NCBI GenBank assembly: GCA_963693365.1 | Contig: CAVNZM010000013.1 | Span: 4,774,001-4,838,000 of the forward strand | Direction of reading: 5' to 3' | DNA: 64,000 nucleotides | Source: Amoebidium appalachense | Lineage: Eukaryota > Ichthyosporea | The notes under the pieces: generated by a model | Database searches by the model: none | Seen by the model: only the letters and a program-made list of their open reading frames with translations | Told to the model about the DNA's origin: nothing | Part shown: in pieces, positions 11,623 to 32,645 of the stretch | How the letters are laid out: each line of letters starts with the position of its first letter | Numbering within the stretch: position 1 is the stretch's first letter | Translations under genes and position numbers: made by a program

Positions 11623-13755
11623 AGTTCTAAGATCTCGGAAAATAATATGTCGTTTAGAAAAGGGAAGGGGACTCGGGAGGGGCTAAACAGAACACATAAA
11701 CAGATGAGCAAAGTTCCAAGGAGCAATCTGAGGACAAGTTCTGGAACTTGCTCCTGTACCAACGTTGTACTGAGATGTTTTCCTATGTGCTATCCAGTGT
11801 TAGCTTGTACGTATAATGCGCCCAGAGCACAAAAGAGTAGTTTCAGTGTTTATGATGTAAAGGAACTATCACGTGATATTTGCAAAAGCTCGCACTGTGT
11901 GTTGTGACAGTGGCGGCCCGGCCGAGTCTATATATGTTCTATTTTCGTCGGGCCACTGGGGCCAGTCCCACAAGCTCACGTCCCCCCTCAGGGTCTTAAT
12001 ATGACAAAATATTGGTGTGGAAACTAACAATTAATCCCCGTATTTACCCTTCTGTGATAATTAGAAATATCAATGAAAATGCAATTGCCGATTTATAATT
12101 CAGTATTATTTAACATTATCAATATAATTTCACAGTCTGGATTTGAAGCCTTGGCTCGGCCGTCTGGTATTTTGAACACGAACTCGAAACCTGCGAAATC
12201 CTTCACCCAGAAACAAGCAAGTAAATAAACCATCTAGCCAAATGTACTAGAATACTATAATATGATATTACACAAACATAACTCATTATCAGCAACCTGT
12301 GCTGCGAAAACAAATGAGCCTTTACAGCCGAGAGTGAGCTCACTGGGGTACTGCTACGTTTTATCAATTGGAATGCCGATGAATACTTTTTGATTGGCTA
12401 TTTTGGAAATTAGCGACCGACTATTCCTGTATGGTTTTTGATATATCGTCTACGGAAAAAAATCGCGTTACAGAGTATAATAAACTCAGAATAATTAAAA
12501 ATAAGCCTTTTTTAATGTTCTTTTTATCTGATGGCAGGCAGCGACAGTGTGGCTGCACACTGAGATACGGGCGTCGGGCTCGAGCCTCTGGCATGCCAGG
12601 CTATTTTCACTCAATAATTTTAACCCAATCAGAACATCGTTATCTCCTCTTTACCATATTGGGTTATTTTGTGTGGCTCCTTGGAGTCCTTGCCGCGGAG
12701 TCCTTGGCAACTTGAACGTGCACCCGCCGACTCGGTACTACGAGTCGGTATACTCGGTACTACAGTGACGGTGCACGTGGTCACCTGGCAGCTGGGTGCC
12801 ACAGTGTGCCGGACAGAGTCTCGAACTCTCCACCCCAATGAGTCCCCATCCCTGGCTGTCAGGCTGTGTTACTCTAGCTGGCACGTCCGACACTAGTACT
12901 ACTGGTTGTGCTCTCTATTTATTTGTACTTTTGTAGCCTATTTGACGATAATTGGGCGCTGGCAGTTTCTTTTCATCGTTTCTTCTTCAGAGCTCCCTCA
13001 AAGGCCTAACATTCAAGTGCACACTGTACCGTACGTAGAGATGGCGCGTGACACCGTATGCATCTTCCCGTAAGAGTACAGTGCAGTGGCGGGGCCACAA
13101 CCGTTACCAGCTACCGATTACTTATGCTAAAATAGTCTGTAGGCCCTTCGTGCCTTTATTATACCGGTCACTGCATGTTGTATAGTGGTGCTATGATGCA
13201 TGGTGTGAAAAGTGTTGGCACCATGGCAGCACTTAACTTACTGCAGCTGCGGGAGACCACCTTCCGATATCAGTTCGTAACTGTTACACGCAACTTGGCT
13301 ACGGCATTACCACTGCATGCATGCATTTCACCGAAAGGGCACTTGAAAGTCGCAAAATGTTTTGTACAATTCCGAATGGTCATCATCGCTACCTACATCA
13401 TAGTACTTCTCAGATGGTCAGGTGACGTTCCTTCCCTAGGCCTTCAATTAAACTTATTTGCTTTCTGCGGCATGCAGCAGCCGCGCCGCTCGGCAGGCAA
13501 TGCTGCAGAAAACTTAAGGTGCGCAATCACTGCCGGATGCTGATATTCAATAGAACTTTCCATGATGCATAAGGAATAAGAACTATCGGCAAGAGGGGAA
13601 TTCGAAACTAAATTTCTGGGCAGTTCCCGGAGGAAGGGGGGAGGCCCGGAGGCGGAAGTAGGGGATTGGGGGGGGGGGGGGGTACATAGCGGGAGGTCCC
13701 GTGATCCTCCAGAGTGAGTATTACCCCCCCCCCCCCCCCTCCCCCTCCTCCCCCC

Positions 13756-13790
<35 letters not shown>

Positions 13791-13854
13791 CTTCAATATC
13801 AAGCTTCTCTTAACTCTGATCACCGTATGTGGCAGCTCAAGTTATGTGTGCGGT

Positions 13855-13890
<36 letters not shown>

Positions 13891-13936
13891 TGGGGGAGGG
13901 TGGAAGCCTGCCTTTTTTTATTTATATATCACGTAG
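11623..13936. other. Intergenic, mostly unique DNA, no gene seen
   Basis: From 11623 to about 12000 lies the upstream flank of the minus-strand gene. From 12000 to 12540 the DNA is AT-rich. From 12540 to 13560 it is mixed, with a small direct repeat of CTCGGTACTAC (about 12730-12762). From 13660 to 13890 there are poly-G, poly-C and again poly-G runs. The 122-codon frame at 13175-13543 has no recognisable domain and was left uncalled. Confidence 0.45.
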
Positions 13937-14101
13937 GGTCTTTTCAGGCCCTCTAGGGAAACTACCGTCTACCACACAGCACCGACAGTACACTAGTTAA
14001 GGTGCTATCTATGAGTTCAACTAAGCTTAACCATCCTTCACAACCTAACTATAAGTACACACTTTGTCCAGGGATACTACCCCAGCCACGCCGGCAGGAG
14101 G
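13937..14101 (-). mobile_element. A-tailed short retroposon, copy 1
   Basis: Similar over about 165 bases to 15996-16192 and 37596-37787, sharing ACTACCGTCT, CAGCACCGACAGTAC, GTACACACTTTG and CCCCAGCC in the same order. Orientation is set by the other copies, whose A-rich tail lies at the plus-strand left end. No clear target-site duplication is visible here. Confidence 0.8.
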
Positions 14102-14559
14102 CTCCAGTCCTCCCCTCCATTCAAAACCTAGCAATAAACGTTAACCGAGGGCTCTCATTGGTCGATCTACAGTATTGGGAATTCCTAAGTGTTGTCTATA
14201 GTATTTACGGTGGGTATGGGTGGATGATGGGGACCCGGTGTGGTGGTGGTGGTGGTGGTGGGTTGCTGCCTAACATTATGTGTTGTTGTACGTATGTTGT
14301 GGCGATGTTTTTGTGAACTGAAAGGTGGGTTTTACAGGGCACACTGGGTCTGTGTGTGTTCCGGCAGTCAGAACAGGCTGGCCGGGTGTGTGTGGGGGGT
14401 GTATTTGTGTGTGTCTTGGGTTTTTGGGGAGCCATACTTTTCTTTCTACGGGTCACGGGTATATGGTGGTGTTTTTGCATTTTGGGGTGGGTGGGGGGGA
14501 GTGTTGTGTTCCGTGGGTGACAAATTTTTGAAAAGAAAAAGGACTGCAACTCTACTGTG

Positions 14560-15410
14560 ATTTTTCCTAAGATGGCCCGGGTGGTGGTCTTGGTGGTGCC
14601 GGTGGCTGCTAGTAGTGGCCGTGCCCACCAATCGTGGGCAGAATCCCCGTTCGGCCCACTTGATGTCTTCGGGGTCTGGTGGGTCACCGTTGCCCCCTAT
14701 CCAGTTTATCCATGCACATTGGTCTACCACCGTGGCTGCCGTATGTTGGTGCTGTGCCGTGGGGGTGTTTGGGTGACGAGTGTGCAGGATGTGGATGCAG
14801 GCTGTGATGGCCGTGGTCAGGGTGGGGTTGTCCCCGGCATGGGCCGGGCAGGCCCAGAGGTGGGTGGTGGTCTCCGGATGCTGGCTGCACCGGGCATGTG
14901 GGCTGTGTAACGACGGTGGGGTGATCTCGGTGTAGCCGTGTCATGGTAGGCAGGGTGCCCATAGCCAGGGACAGGCTACGAGTGTTGCCCCTGACGGCCC
15001 CGATGGTTGCCTGTGCGGGCCCCTTGTTGAACTTGAGGGGGTTCCGTTCGGCTGGGAGCAGTCTGGGGTCGGCTAGTATGGACATAGCCTTGGTCTTGCC
15101 GGCCATGTCGGTGACAGAGGAAGTCCTTGTTCAACCGGTTCAGTGTACCGGGAATGTTGCCGGGGATACGGTGGCCTTGTAGTCGTAGGAAGGATTCCCC
15201 CCCCCCCGGGCCCGGAGGTAGGGGGGGGGGGGGGGGAGGGGGAGGGCTCTTCCTGCATTGGCTGCCTTGTATGCCTCGTTATTCCGTTGACCGTACCGTT
15301 TGGTGTTGGATTGATGCCCCTTCACCCACGATACCTGTACAGAGCCTGGTTGCCGTAGGGAGAGTTGGTCTCGTACGGAGGGGGGATAGGGCACATAAAA
15401 GTTCGACAAA
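14560..15410 (-). mobile_element. Decayed LINE relic with RNase H and zinc-knuckle remnants
   Basis: On the minus strand near 15250-15335 a frame reads VSWVKGHQSNTKRYGQ then NNEAYKAANAGRA, matching the end of a retroelement RNase H domain (W-V-x-G-H...N-E-A...A). Further along, around 14830-14890, another frame reads ARCSQHPETTTHLWACPAH, the C-x-H-P-E-T-x-H-C pattern typical of zinc knuckles after the RT/RNase H of non-LTR elements. These blocks lie in different frames, with G/C homopolymers between them, so the element is dead. It is distinct from LINE-A and LINE-B, where I see no RNase H. Confidence 0.65.
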
Positions 15411-15983
15411 GTGTCTGGCCAACCGGGCAGGTTGGGTGTGGTGATGGTGGGTATGTGCGAGGGAGAGAACGGGTGTGAGAAGGGGAAAGGGAGGGGGGGG
15501 GGGGGGAGGGGGAAGAGGGAGAGGGGGGGGGGGGGGGGGGGATATAGTTGGGAGGGGGGGGGGGGGGGGGGGGGGGGCTAAATGGAGAGAATGTAACCAG
15601 AGGCATTCATTTTTGCCGATGCCTTAAAAAAAACTTACTGATGAACGAAAGAGAAGCACACGGGCATACAGCGAGAAAAGCGGCATGGGTGAACGTCCCC
15701 CCCCCCCCCCCTCCCCCCTCTCCCCCCCCTCCCCCCCCCCCCCTCCCCCCCGGTTAGAAGTGTTTTGCAGCTGTCTTTTCTTATTTTATACCTTTCTTTT
15801 CTTTTTTTGCCCCCTCTTGGAAGTCAGAGGGGAGGGGGAGGGGGAGGGAGGGGGGAGGAAGAGGGCTTTTAAGTCAGGATTTCGGCTGGCTTGGCTGGCT
15901 AAACCCTCCATCGTGGCTGGCTAGCCAGCTCGAGCCGGCTGAACCTTAAAATTTCATAGTATTCAATAATAAATGATATATAA
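15411..15983. other. Poly-G/poly-C rich spacer, no gene seen
   Basis: G-rich runs occupy 15490-15577 and C-rich runs 15697-15752, followed by a GA/GGGA-rich patch (15825-15860) and ordinary DNA. No credible coding frame is present. Confidence 0.55.
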
Positions 15984-15995
15984 GTTGAGATAGTT

Positions 15996-16192
15996 TTATT
16001 TTTTTAATCCCGTTTTGTTCCCGGAGGGCCATTACAGACCCTCTAGGGAAACTACCGTCTACCACACAGCACCGACAGTACACCAGCTAGGGTGATATCT
16101 ATGAGTTCAGCTAAGCTAAACCATTCTTCACAAACCTAACCATAAGTACACACTTTGCCCAGGGTTACTACCCCAGCCACGCCGGCAGGAGT
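15996..16192 (-). mobile_element. A-tailed short retroposon, copy 2, with 12-base target-site duplication
   Basis: The element is flanked by GTTGAGATAGTT at 15984-15995 and again at 16193-16204. On the minus strand it starts CTCCTGCCGGCGTGGCTGGG and ends ...CCGGGAACAAAACGGGAT followed by an A-rich tail. This is the layout of a LINE-mobilised non-autonomous retroposon. Weak tRNA-like boxes (TGGCTGGGGTAG, GTTGAACTC) can be pointed to but are not decisive. It has no coding capacity. Confidence 0.88.
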
Positions 16193-16204
16193 GTTGAGAT
16201 AGTT

Positions 16205-16370
16205 ATTCGTAATGATTTAGCTTTTAAGCGTTTTTACTTCCGCTTAACTTACAGCCCTGTGTGTGTGTGGGGGGGGGGGGGGGGGGTTGTTTTTGTTTTG
16301 GGGGATAAAGAGATTGAGTTGAAAGCCAGAGAGGGCACTGGGAGGTGGTTGCAGGAGTTGGGCGGGGAGT

Positions 16371-16416
<46 letters not shown>

Positions 16417-16877
16417 AACGGGTAATTGTCATGCCTTCACACGAACACATAGGGGAAAACTGGATGGGCTCGAAGTGGGGTTGGGTTGGGGAGGGGGTGG
16501 GGAGGGGGGGGAGGGGGGGGGGGGGGGGAGAGGGGGGGGGGGGGGGGGAGAGGGGGGGGGGGGGGCGAGGAATGATTTTACTCATTGGGTTTTTGCATCA
16601 GGCAGCCATACACCGATAACTTATCATTTGATTATTTCAACTGTATGATCATGAACACGCGAGGGCTGCTGGCTGGTGAAAGTTTCAGTTATCCAAACTT
16701 TTCTTGAAATTCAGTTATGTGATGGCATAGTATCGTAGATATACAAAAGGCACACACAACAGTGCCACGGTAGGCATAGATACAACGAGATAACAAACCG
16801 GTTCGCTTTGCCGGAAATATCCCCCCCACCCCCCCCCCCACCCACCCCCATACACCACCCCCCAAGCCCCTCCATCC

Positions 16878-16908
<31 letters not shown>

Positions 16909-17095
16909 AAGACCACCCCAATTTACAACATGCGCAGTTCAGCAGCTGCTATCGAAGTTCAGATTCTGTTCACAGGCTTCCGCAGTCTATAATACATATC
17001 ACCAACTGGTTGATTACGACCATCACATGCACGGTTTTAAAATCAGCTAGTATGTACTAATTGTGTTTCATATTTATTTCTCATACAGCCACAAT
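16205..17095. other. Intergenic poly-G/poly-C spacer, no gene seen
   Basis: Runs of G (16269-16286, 16371-16413, 16500-16566) and C (16820-16897, ending in an A-run) dominate. The remaining DNA up to the stop of the minus-strand PDZ-like gene is AT-moderate and carries no recognised coding frame. Confidence 0.5.
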
Positions 17096-19072
17096 CTACA
17101 CCACCGATTCAACCTGTGAATTTTCCTCCCCACGACCGTTCTGGTAACCAGCGTTAGCCCACGCAACCGAGCCCACCCCTCTATTCAAACTACTCACGGA
17201 GGGCAAGGGCTGCACAGATACAAAATAAGACCTCGTGATTGGCTGTTGCCTAGCAACAGTCCCACGTGCACTGCTAACCCTCCGGCGTTGGCCTAGATTG
17301 ATGCACTCGTTATAGTCAAAAGGCCGGTTTTTTGACGTGTCTTCCGTCCCAAAATTCAGATTTGCCACTTGGTACGGTGTCTGCGCGGCGCAAACAATAA
17401 TTTCAGAAACATCGAAATCTAAATGTATGATTGTGGACGGGGGAGGGGTGGGTCCAGGGAGTTTCGGCGTTAAGGCGGAGGTAACCGCCAGGCAGAATCC
17501 GTTCAGTAGCTCGAAATAGATTGAACGTGGGACCGTTGTAACCGTAACGTGATCCTCACGTGATTCACACTCAATCACGTGCTTTCCACCAAAAGAAAGC
17601 CCCGAAATGCCCGAAGAGACGCTGGCCATGCTTTCACGTGAGTACGAGCTAAATTGATGGGTAATGTCGTTTGAACTTTTTGAGCTCGTGCGCCGCATGT
17701 ACATTCGATGGTGCGAATTCACGTGGTGCGCGTGAACGTGCTGCGCTACACGTGCACACAACAATGCCATCGTGTCGTCATCACCCATTCCCAGGCAGCT
17801 CATATGCTGCACCTCAACAAACGTATTACCAGGTTCGATTCCCGCCATTTCCGCGAGCTTTCCTGCCTCAACCTCGGCTATGAGATTGTTTGCGTATTGA
17901 AACCCGAGCGCGTTTTCCAAACTGGTAATTGCACTTCTCTGACGCATTTGTCTGGCGAGTTTTGTTGGAAAGGTGTATTTACCCGAAGAAAACTGATTGG
18001 GCGGGAGGCAGTTTTCCAAATTTTCCAGCAAATGGGGGTCCAAATCGTCCAGCTGCAGCGAATGCTGGGTGAAAAAGGGGGTGTCCAATACTTCTAAAGT
18101 CAAATTTTCACAGTCCCTTAGTATGGACTGCGTGCACAAAAGCCCCATCTGCACCACATCCTCCTCGTTCACGGTGCAAATTTCATCCCCGAAATGGAGC
18201 CCCGCCCGCCACGCCGCCGATTTTGCCCCACCAACACGTCCATCAGGGTACTCATGCACGAAAACGACACAAACCCGCCGGCGAACATACCACAAAACAG
18301 CGCCAAAATCCTCCCCTTTTACTTTGGAAATGCGCAACGTTCTCCGGGAAAGGTGGGATATGGATGGTTCTTGCGGTGCCTCGTCGTGCTCGATTTCTGT
18401 TGGTGCTGTTACGTTTTCGATGATAATAGAATCGTTCGTGAGCGAGGATTCGTGTGATGCCTGACGTGAATAAGTCTTGCTAGTACTCGTTGCAATTGCA
18501 CAGGCAGCAGGGGCTGAAGAAATTTGCCTCAAGGGCGAAGGGCGGCTATGGGCACCCTGTGTGGTGTTGGGTGAAGGAAACTCGTTTTGGTAGAAAAAAT
18601 GCTTGCTCTCGTCCTCCGAGTGACTAGTAGTACTCGATGGGCTGGCAAGATAAATCCCTTGCAACCCGGTCAGGTACGCCTCTGCCAGCGAAGAAACGGT
18701 TTCTATTTCGGACGAGGAGCCCCTTCGTGTGAGACTCGCACGTGTGCTTTGTGGTGAGTGGTCGTCGTGTTCGTTGGAAAAGTGTGCGAGGTTTGGGACC
18801 GTGCTTGCCCGCGGGATTGAGTTTGGGCGGCGCCGAATCGCAAGTGGGTCTTCATTTTCAGGTTGACTATTCATGTTAGGTTGCTCTCTCGTTGTTGGGC
18901 TAACGTTTTCAGTGTTGGTAGGGGAATTTTCGTTTGTGTCCCTTGAAGATTGTGATTGTGTATAGGCAGCGTGCGCGTGTGCACGTGTGTGTGCGGTGGT
19001 GGTGGTTTCACTTTGCGCACTGGTGGAGGAAGAACCAGCGAAAAAGGACCACAACATGTTTGGAAACACCAT
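17096..19072 (-). CDS. Tandem PDZ-like domain protein
   Basis: An intronless frame of 658 residues with ATG at 19072. Residues 1-240 are Ser/Thr/His-rich and probably disordered. Around residues 245-325 is a PDZ-like domain: LRISKVKGEDFGAVLWYV, then AAWRAGLHFGDEICTVNEEDV, which fits the A-x-x-A-G-L-x-x-G-D-x-I-x-x-V-N core. A second, more diverged one follows around 385-450, with AEMAGIEPGNTFVEVQ, fitting A-G-I-x-x-G-x-x-x-x-x-V. A His/Ser-rich linker follows, and the last 180 residues are moderately conserved-looking without a named domain. PDZ domains bind short C-terminal peptides, so a membrane-associated or cytoplasmic scaffold is likely; the ligand cannot be told from sequence. No signal peptide or membrane span is seen. 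The gene is divergent from the oxygenase gene, sharing about 1 kb of upstream DNA. Confidence 0.75.
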   Translation of the reverse strand: MVFPNMLWSFFAGSSSTSAQSETTTTAHTRAHAHAAYTQSQSSRDTNENSPTNTENVSPTTREQPNMNSQPENEDPLAIRRRPNSIPRASTVPNLAHFSNEHDDHSPQSTRASLTRRGSSSEIETVSSLAEAYLTGLQGIYLASPSSTTSHSEDESKHFFYQNEFPSPNTTQGAHSRPSPLRQISSAPAACAIATSTSKTYSRQASHESSLTNDSIIIENVTAPTEIEHDEAPQEPSISHLSRRTLRISKVKGEDFGAVLWYVRRRVCVVFVHEYPDGRVGGAKSAAWRAGLHFGDEICTVNEEDVVQMGLLCTQSILRDCENLTLEVLDTPFFTQHSLQLDDLDPHLLENLENCLPPNQFSSGKYTFPTKLARQMRQRSAITSLENALGFQYANNLIAEVEAGKLAEMAGIEPGNTFVEVQHMSCLGMGDDDTMALLCARVAQHVHAHHVNSHHRMYMRRTSSKSSNDITHQFSSYSRESMASVSSGISGLSFGGKHVIECESREDHVTVTTVPRSIYFELLNGFCLAVTSALTPKLPGPTPPPSTIIHLDFDVSEIIVCAAQTPYQVANLNFGTEDTSKNRPFDYNECINLGQRRRVSSARGTVARQQPITRSYFVSVQPLPSVSSLNRGVGSVAWANAGYQNGRGEENSQVESVV

Positions 19073-20083
19073 TGTTGAAATATAGACGACAGATAGATTA
19101 GTTTATGGATATGTTTTAAAGGGTGTGAAAGACTGTGTGATTACATATTTTGAGAGTTGAAATTCAAGACCTAAATCAAAAGCGCAGTCACAAAACACGC
19201 CGAGTATGTGTACATCATGTGGTGAATGGGCCATTTCATGTTTGAACTCCCAAACAAACTGAATCGAAAGGAAAAGTCAATCCTTTTGTCACACAGTGTT
19301 TTTCCTAATCACATCATTGAGAGAACGGTATTGGTGCAACTAAAGTTAGCCACAGATTTTCCTTTCAATATTCTGCCAGATCGAATCAGCATGAGAACAC
19401 CGTAGAGTGGATCAAATGTCATCCACTAAGTCAGTTTATATACCACCGCCCGGGTATAACCCGTGTATAAGATACAGTCATCTTGGATCAATTTCAAGAC
19501 TTGATATTTCATAATTATGGGATTTATGGCATAAAAGTTAATCAAATAAAGTGATAAATATAAATTTAAAACTATATTTTCTCTGTAAGTAGCTGGTTTA
19601 TAGATGAGTGCCATGGTTTTCTAATCACCTCCGAGACATAATTTCTATACGGATCGCTGTAAACTAAGAATGCAATCCGAGACGGTCATTCGCTGGACAA
19701 AAACATCTCAACACAAAAAGCTGATCTATAACCAACCATCATTATTTAAAAGTAGAATAACCATTAGTAGCTAAAACAAGAGCTTTTTAATCCAATGTAT
19801 ACTGCTCAATCTGAGCCATAGAGAATGGCTAATTTTAATTGGCTGTCTAAGAATAGACACGATTGCGCAAACGCTCTGACTCCAAGAAAAATCACGAGTC
19901 GGCAAACCGCGTGCACACAAACACACACACACGCACACACACACGTGTACACACACACCAGTTCTTTTGAACTAATACCTGAATTTAGCACATATATGTG
20001 CACCTCATCTATATAGCATTGGCCACTCCACCTTTTCTCTGTACACATCTTTTTATAACCCACACGGCAGACCTCTCTTGAAA
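19073..20083. other. Shared upstream region between two divergent genes
   Basis: About 1 kb separates the start codons of the PDZ-like gene (19072, minus) and the oxygenase gene (20084, plus). It is AT-rich and largely free of the homopolymers seen elsewhere, apart from a short CA tract at 19920-19958. TTTTATAACC at 20050-20060 is TATA-like but lies close to the ATG. No specific regulatory motif is claimed. Confidence 0.5.
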
Positions 20084-29861
<9,778 letters not shown>

Positions 29862-30158
29862 TGTGTGAGGGCAGTGAATCGAACCGGCTCGGGGATTGGT
29901 TTATATTTTTTTTACCGAGCAGACATTCGGTTTTTCCAACCAATAACGGCTCCCCTTTTAGTTTTATGTTTCTGTCTCATCATATAATGATTCGAGCCTG
30001 TGGTTGCTTCAAAGGCAAAGGAGAGTATAGCAATTCCAGTCTTCTATTGTCTGTTCTTTGAATTCTTGAATCGTGCCGTACTGTTCAATGGGCACCTCCC
30101 TTTGTTGTCTGTGGTGATGCTATGTGCTACTTTTGGGTGTTTTTTTCTTCTTTTTCTT

Positions 30159-30189
<31 letters not shown>

Positions 30190-30468
30190 GGGGGGTTATA
30201 GAACACCGTGTTTTTACTATAACATCATTTTTGTGAATTTTCTTGGTGGCATGGCTAATTCTGAATAATGTCCATATTTACCTACATTATTTTTTTTTCT
30301 GAACACTGCCTGGGCAGTTATCTAGAGAAGATAACGAAATTTCAATTACGAGAATGCTGCTTGCACATTTGTGACCCACATCCGAATATCAGGGCTAGAG
30401 ATGGCGTCGCCTATGGACCCCACCATCTATCCCCCCCCCCCCCCCCCCCCCCCTCCCCCCCCTCCCCC
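29862..30468. other. 3' flank of the oxygenase gene
   Basis: About 600 bases with no gene: AT-moderate DNA, a (GT)n/poly-G tract (30159-30195) and a C-rich tract (30431-30469). It probably contains the 3' UTR of the oxygenase gene; no clear polyadenylation signal was fixed. Confidence 0.45.
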
Positions 30469-31106
30469 CAAGTTCAGTTGATGCTGCTGTCTGAGTTGGA
30501 GAGTTGTATTTACGCGGGCTTAAGGGCCGAAACTCAGACGCAATTGATGACTTGGGCCCTCGCTGACAGCGAGGGGGCCCGGGTACCATATCAGGAGCGG
30601 GCAATTTTTGAATTCTCCCTCCCCGGCCCCGCCGGGGAAAATTTGAGGTTTTTGGACCTCAAAGAAGTCAAATCCTGCAAAATCCACTACCGGGAGGCCA
30701 AAAAGGGTGATTTTACAAAAAAGGAGGGACATACATGAAAAAGAGAAAATGGGCGAGTTCAGTGGGCTGCCGATAAGTATATTTCGTGCTGGGCCGGTAT
30801 ACATGCTGCCGTGGTTGTTGCTGTAGACGGCAGTATGGCATCGCATGTGTCACGTGACCTGCACGTGAATGCGACCATGTGCAGGCACTGAGTCTAGGGG
30901 GATTTGTATGTGTGTTTTGGAGCACCGACAAGGCAGAGCCAGGGTGAGGGATGTGTACTGAGGAGGAGGAGGGAGGATGGGCTCTACTTATGACGCATAC
31001 TGTGCACATGGCTGATGTTGCATACTTAATTGTTTGCCTTTGCATGTGTCCTGCACCATGCTTCTCGTCGTGTATGCGTACTTCGTACGTACCGTGTTCT
31101 GCATTC

Positions 31107-31112
<6 letters not shown>
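30469..31112 (+). mobile_element. C-tailed SINE split by ~400 bases
   Basis: The head (30469-30566) has the A-box-like GTCTGAGTTGGAG, the B-box-like GGCCGAAACTCAG and GCAATTGATGACTTGGGCCC. The body and tail (about 30973-31112) have GGATGGGCTCTACTTATGACG, GTACTTCGTACGTACC and GCATTCAACCCCC. In the minus-strand copy at 52412-52688 these two parts are contiguous. The intervening 30567-30972 holds an open frame ending at 30738 with ordinary composition (AIFEFSLPGPAGENLRFLDL); I do not recognise it. It may be an insertion, or the two halves may be separate SINE copies. Confidence 0.65.
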
Positions 31113-31151
<39 letters not shown>

Positions 31152-32073
31152 CCGACACATTCGCAATCACCGTTGCACATGCATACAAGCACACCTTAGC
31201 CGTGATAACGATCATGTACCTGTCAGTCTTGAGTCCCTATGATCGATCCCCGGGCCAGGAGTGCAGGTGGCATCCAAAATTTCCAGCTTTTTACGACTCC
31301 TAGCTAGGATCCCCCCTCCCCCCCCCCCCCCCCCCTTTCCCCTCAGCTGGCTCATAGATCCCCCCTCCCCCCCCCCACTTCCCCACAGCTGGCTCATAGA
31401 TCCCCTCCCCCCTCCCCCAGCCCATGGATCTTCCCCCCCCCCCCTCCTCCCCCGGCCCATGGATCTCCACTCCCCCCCCCCCCTCCCCCTGCTCACAGGA
31501 TCTCCCCCCCCCTCCCCCCCCCCCCATCACCCCGCCGCGCGTGCCTGGGCATGTCACGCAATTGTCAAAAGCTTTAAGATCTTCTTGGCATAACCTCCCT
31601 TTTCGAATTCCATCATCCCATTAAAGGTCCCACTTAAAAACTAGATATACACCTTGACATTTGCACGCATATTAACACCACGTCTTGCGGCTACTACCAT
31701 ATATGGTAATGTACATGCACCCAACACCTACCAATCCCAGGAGATTCAAAAGCTTAAGCAAGGATTTGAAATCTCAAACCGCAAAAAGCCCTGTATTCAC
31801 CCCTATTTGTTGATGATGAAGTAATTTCAATGCTCGAAAACTGTGTGTAAAAACTTACTATGTCCATTTATCGAGTATTTGAAACATACATGCTTTTAAT
31901 CATTAATATTCAGCCACAGCCACAAACGGGCCGGATAAAATTTTGCAATATTAGATAAATGGCTGTGTGCTCTTACAAGCAGCAATATGCGCATGCATAT
32001 GATATCACAGCAAATTCTTTGAGCATCATACTGATATGTACAGTGTACGTCCAAGTATTCCCACTTACTCCCC

Positions 32074-32104
<31 letters not shown>

Positions 32105-32464
32105 AAACCCCTCCCCCTCCCCCCCCCACACCCCCAAAAAAAGGAGCTCGAAGGGGGGGGGACTCTCGTTTCCTCGTCTCCCCAAACATACAATGGGTAT
32201 AACAACGCAAAACTACAACGCTTATGTTCACCTAACTAGGTCCATACGGTAGGTTCGATTTTTTAAAGCATATATGGCCGCCCTCAACCAAGCAGCCATA
32301 CATCGAAAAAGAACCCGGGAAACACTCACACATACACGTGCACACACACTTATTTATCTTGAGGCTAGCCAAGCTCCAACTATAATTTTGCTTTTACAAA
32401 GCCGGTATATGCGCATGCCAACTCCAACCAAGTAGACCAAAAACCACGTAAACGTGACTCTAAT

Positions 32465-32506
<42 letters not shown>

Positions 32507-32645
32507 CCCCTCCCCCCCCCCCCCCCCCCCCCCCCCCCACCCCCGCCCTCCGCTCTCCTCCCTCTAAAACCTCCCCCCTCCATCCACCCCTCCCCCCCCC
32601 CCCCCCTCCCCCTCTTCCTCCCCCCCCCTCTCCTCCCAGCCCAAG
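31113..32645. other. Intergenic C-rich and unique DNA, no gene seen
   Basis: Poly-C (31110-31148), a C-rich minisatellite, AT-rich unique DNA (31560-32060), poly-C then poly-A (32070-32106), a (CT)n tract (32468-32504) and C-rich runs up to the stop of the SOUL gene. Confidence 0.5.
31330..31505. repeat. C-rich minisatellite with GATCCCC/GATCTCC cores
   Basis: AGCTGGCTCATAGATCCCC occurs twice (about 31344 and 31387), followed by two diverged CCCATGGATCT units (about 31420 and 31456) and a further GATCTCC near 31498. Each is spaced by poly-C/CCCT filler. Confidence 0.75.

Noticed and set aside
17821-17860. tRNA B-box-like GGTTCGATTCCCGCC
   Set aside because: It is inside the PDZ-like coding region and no cloverleaf can be formed around it.
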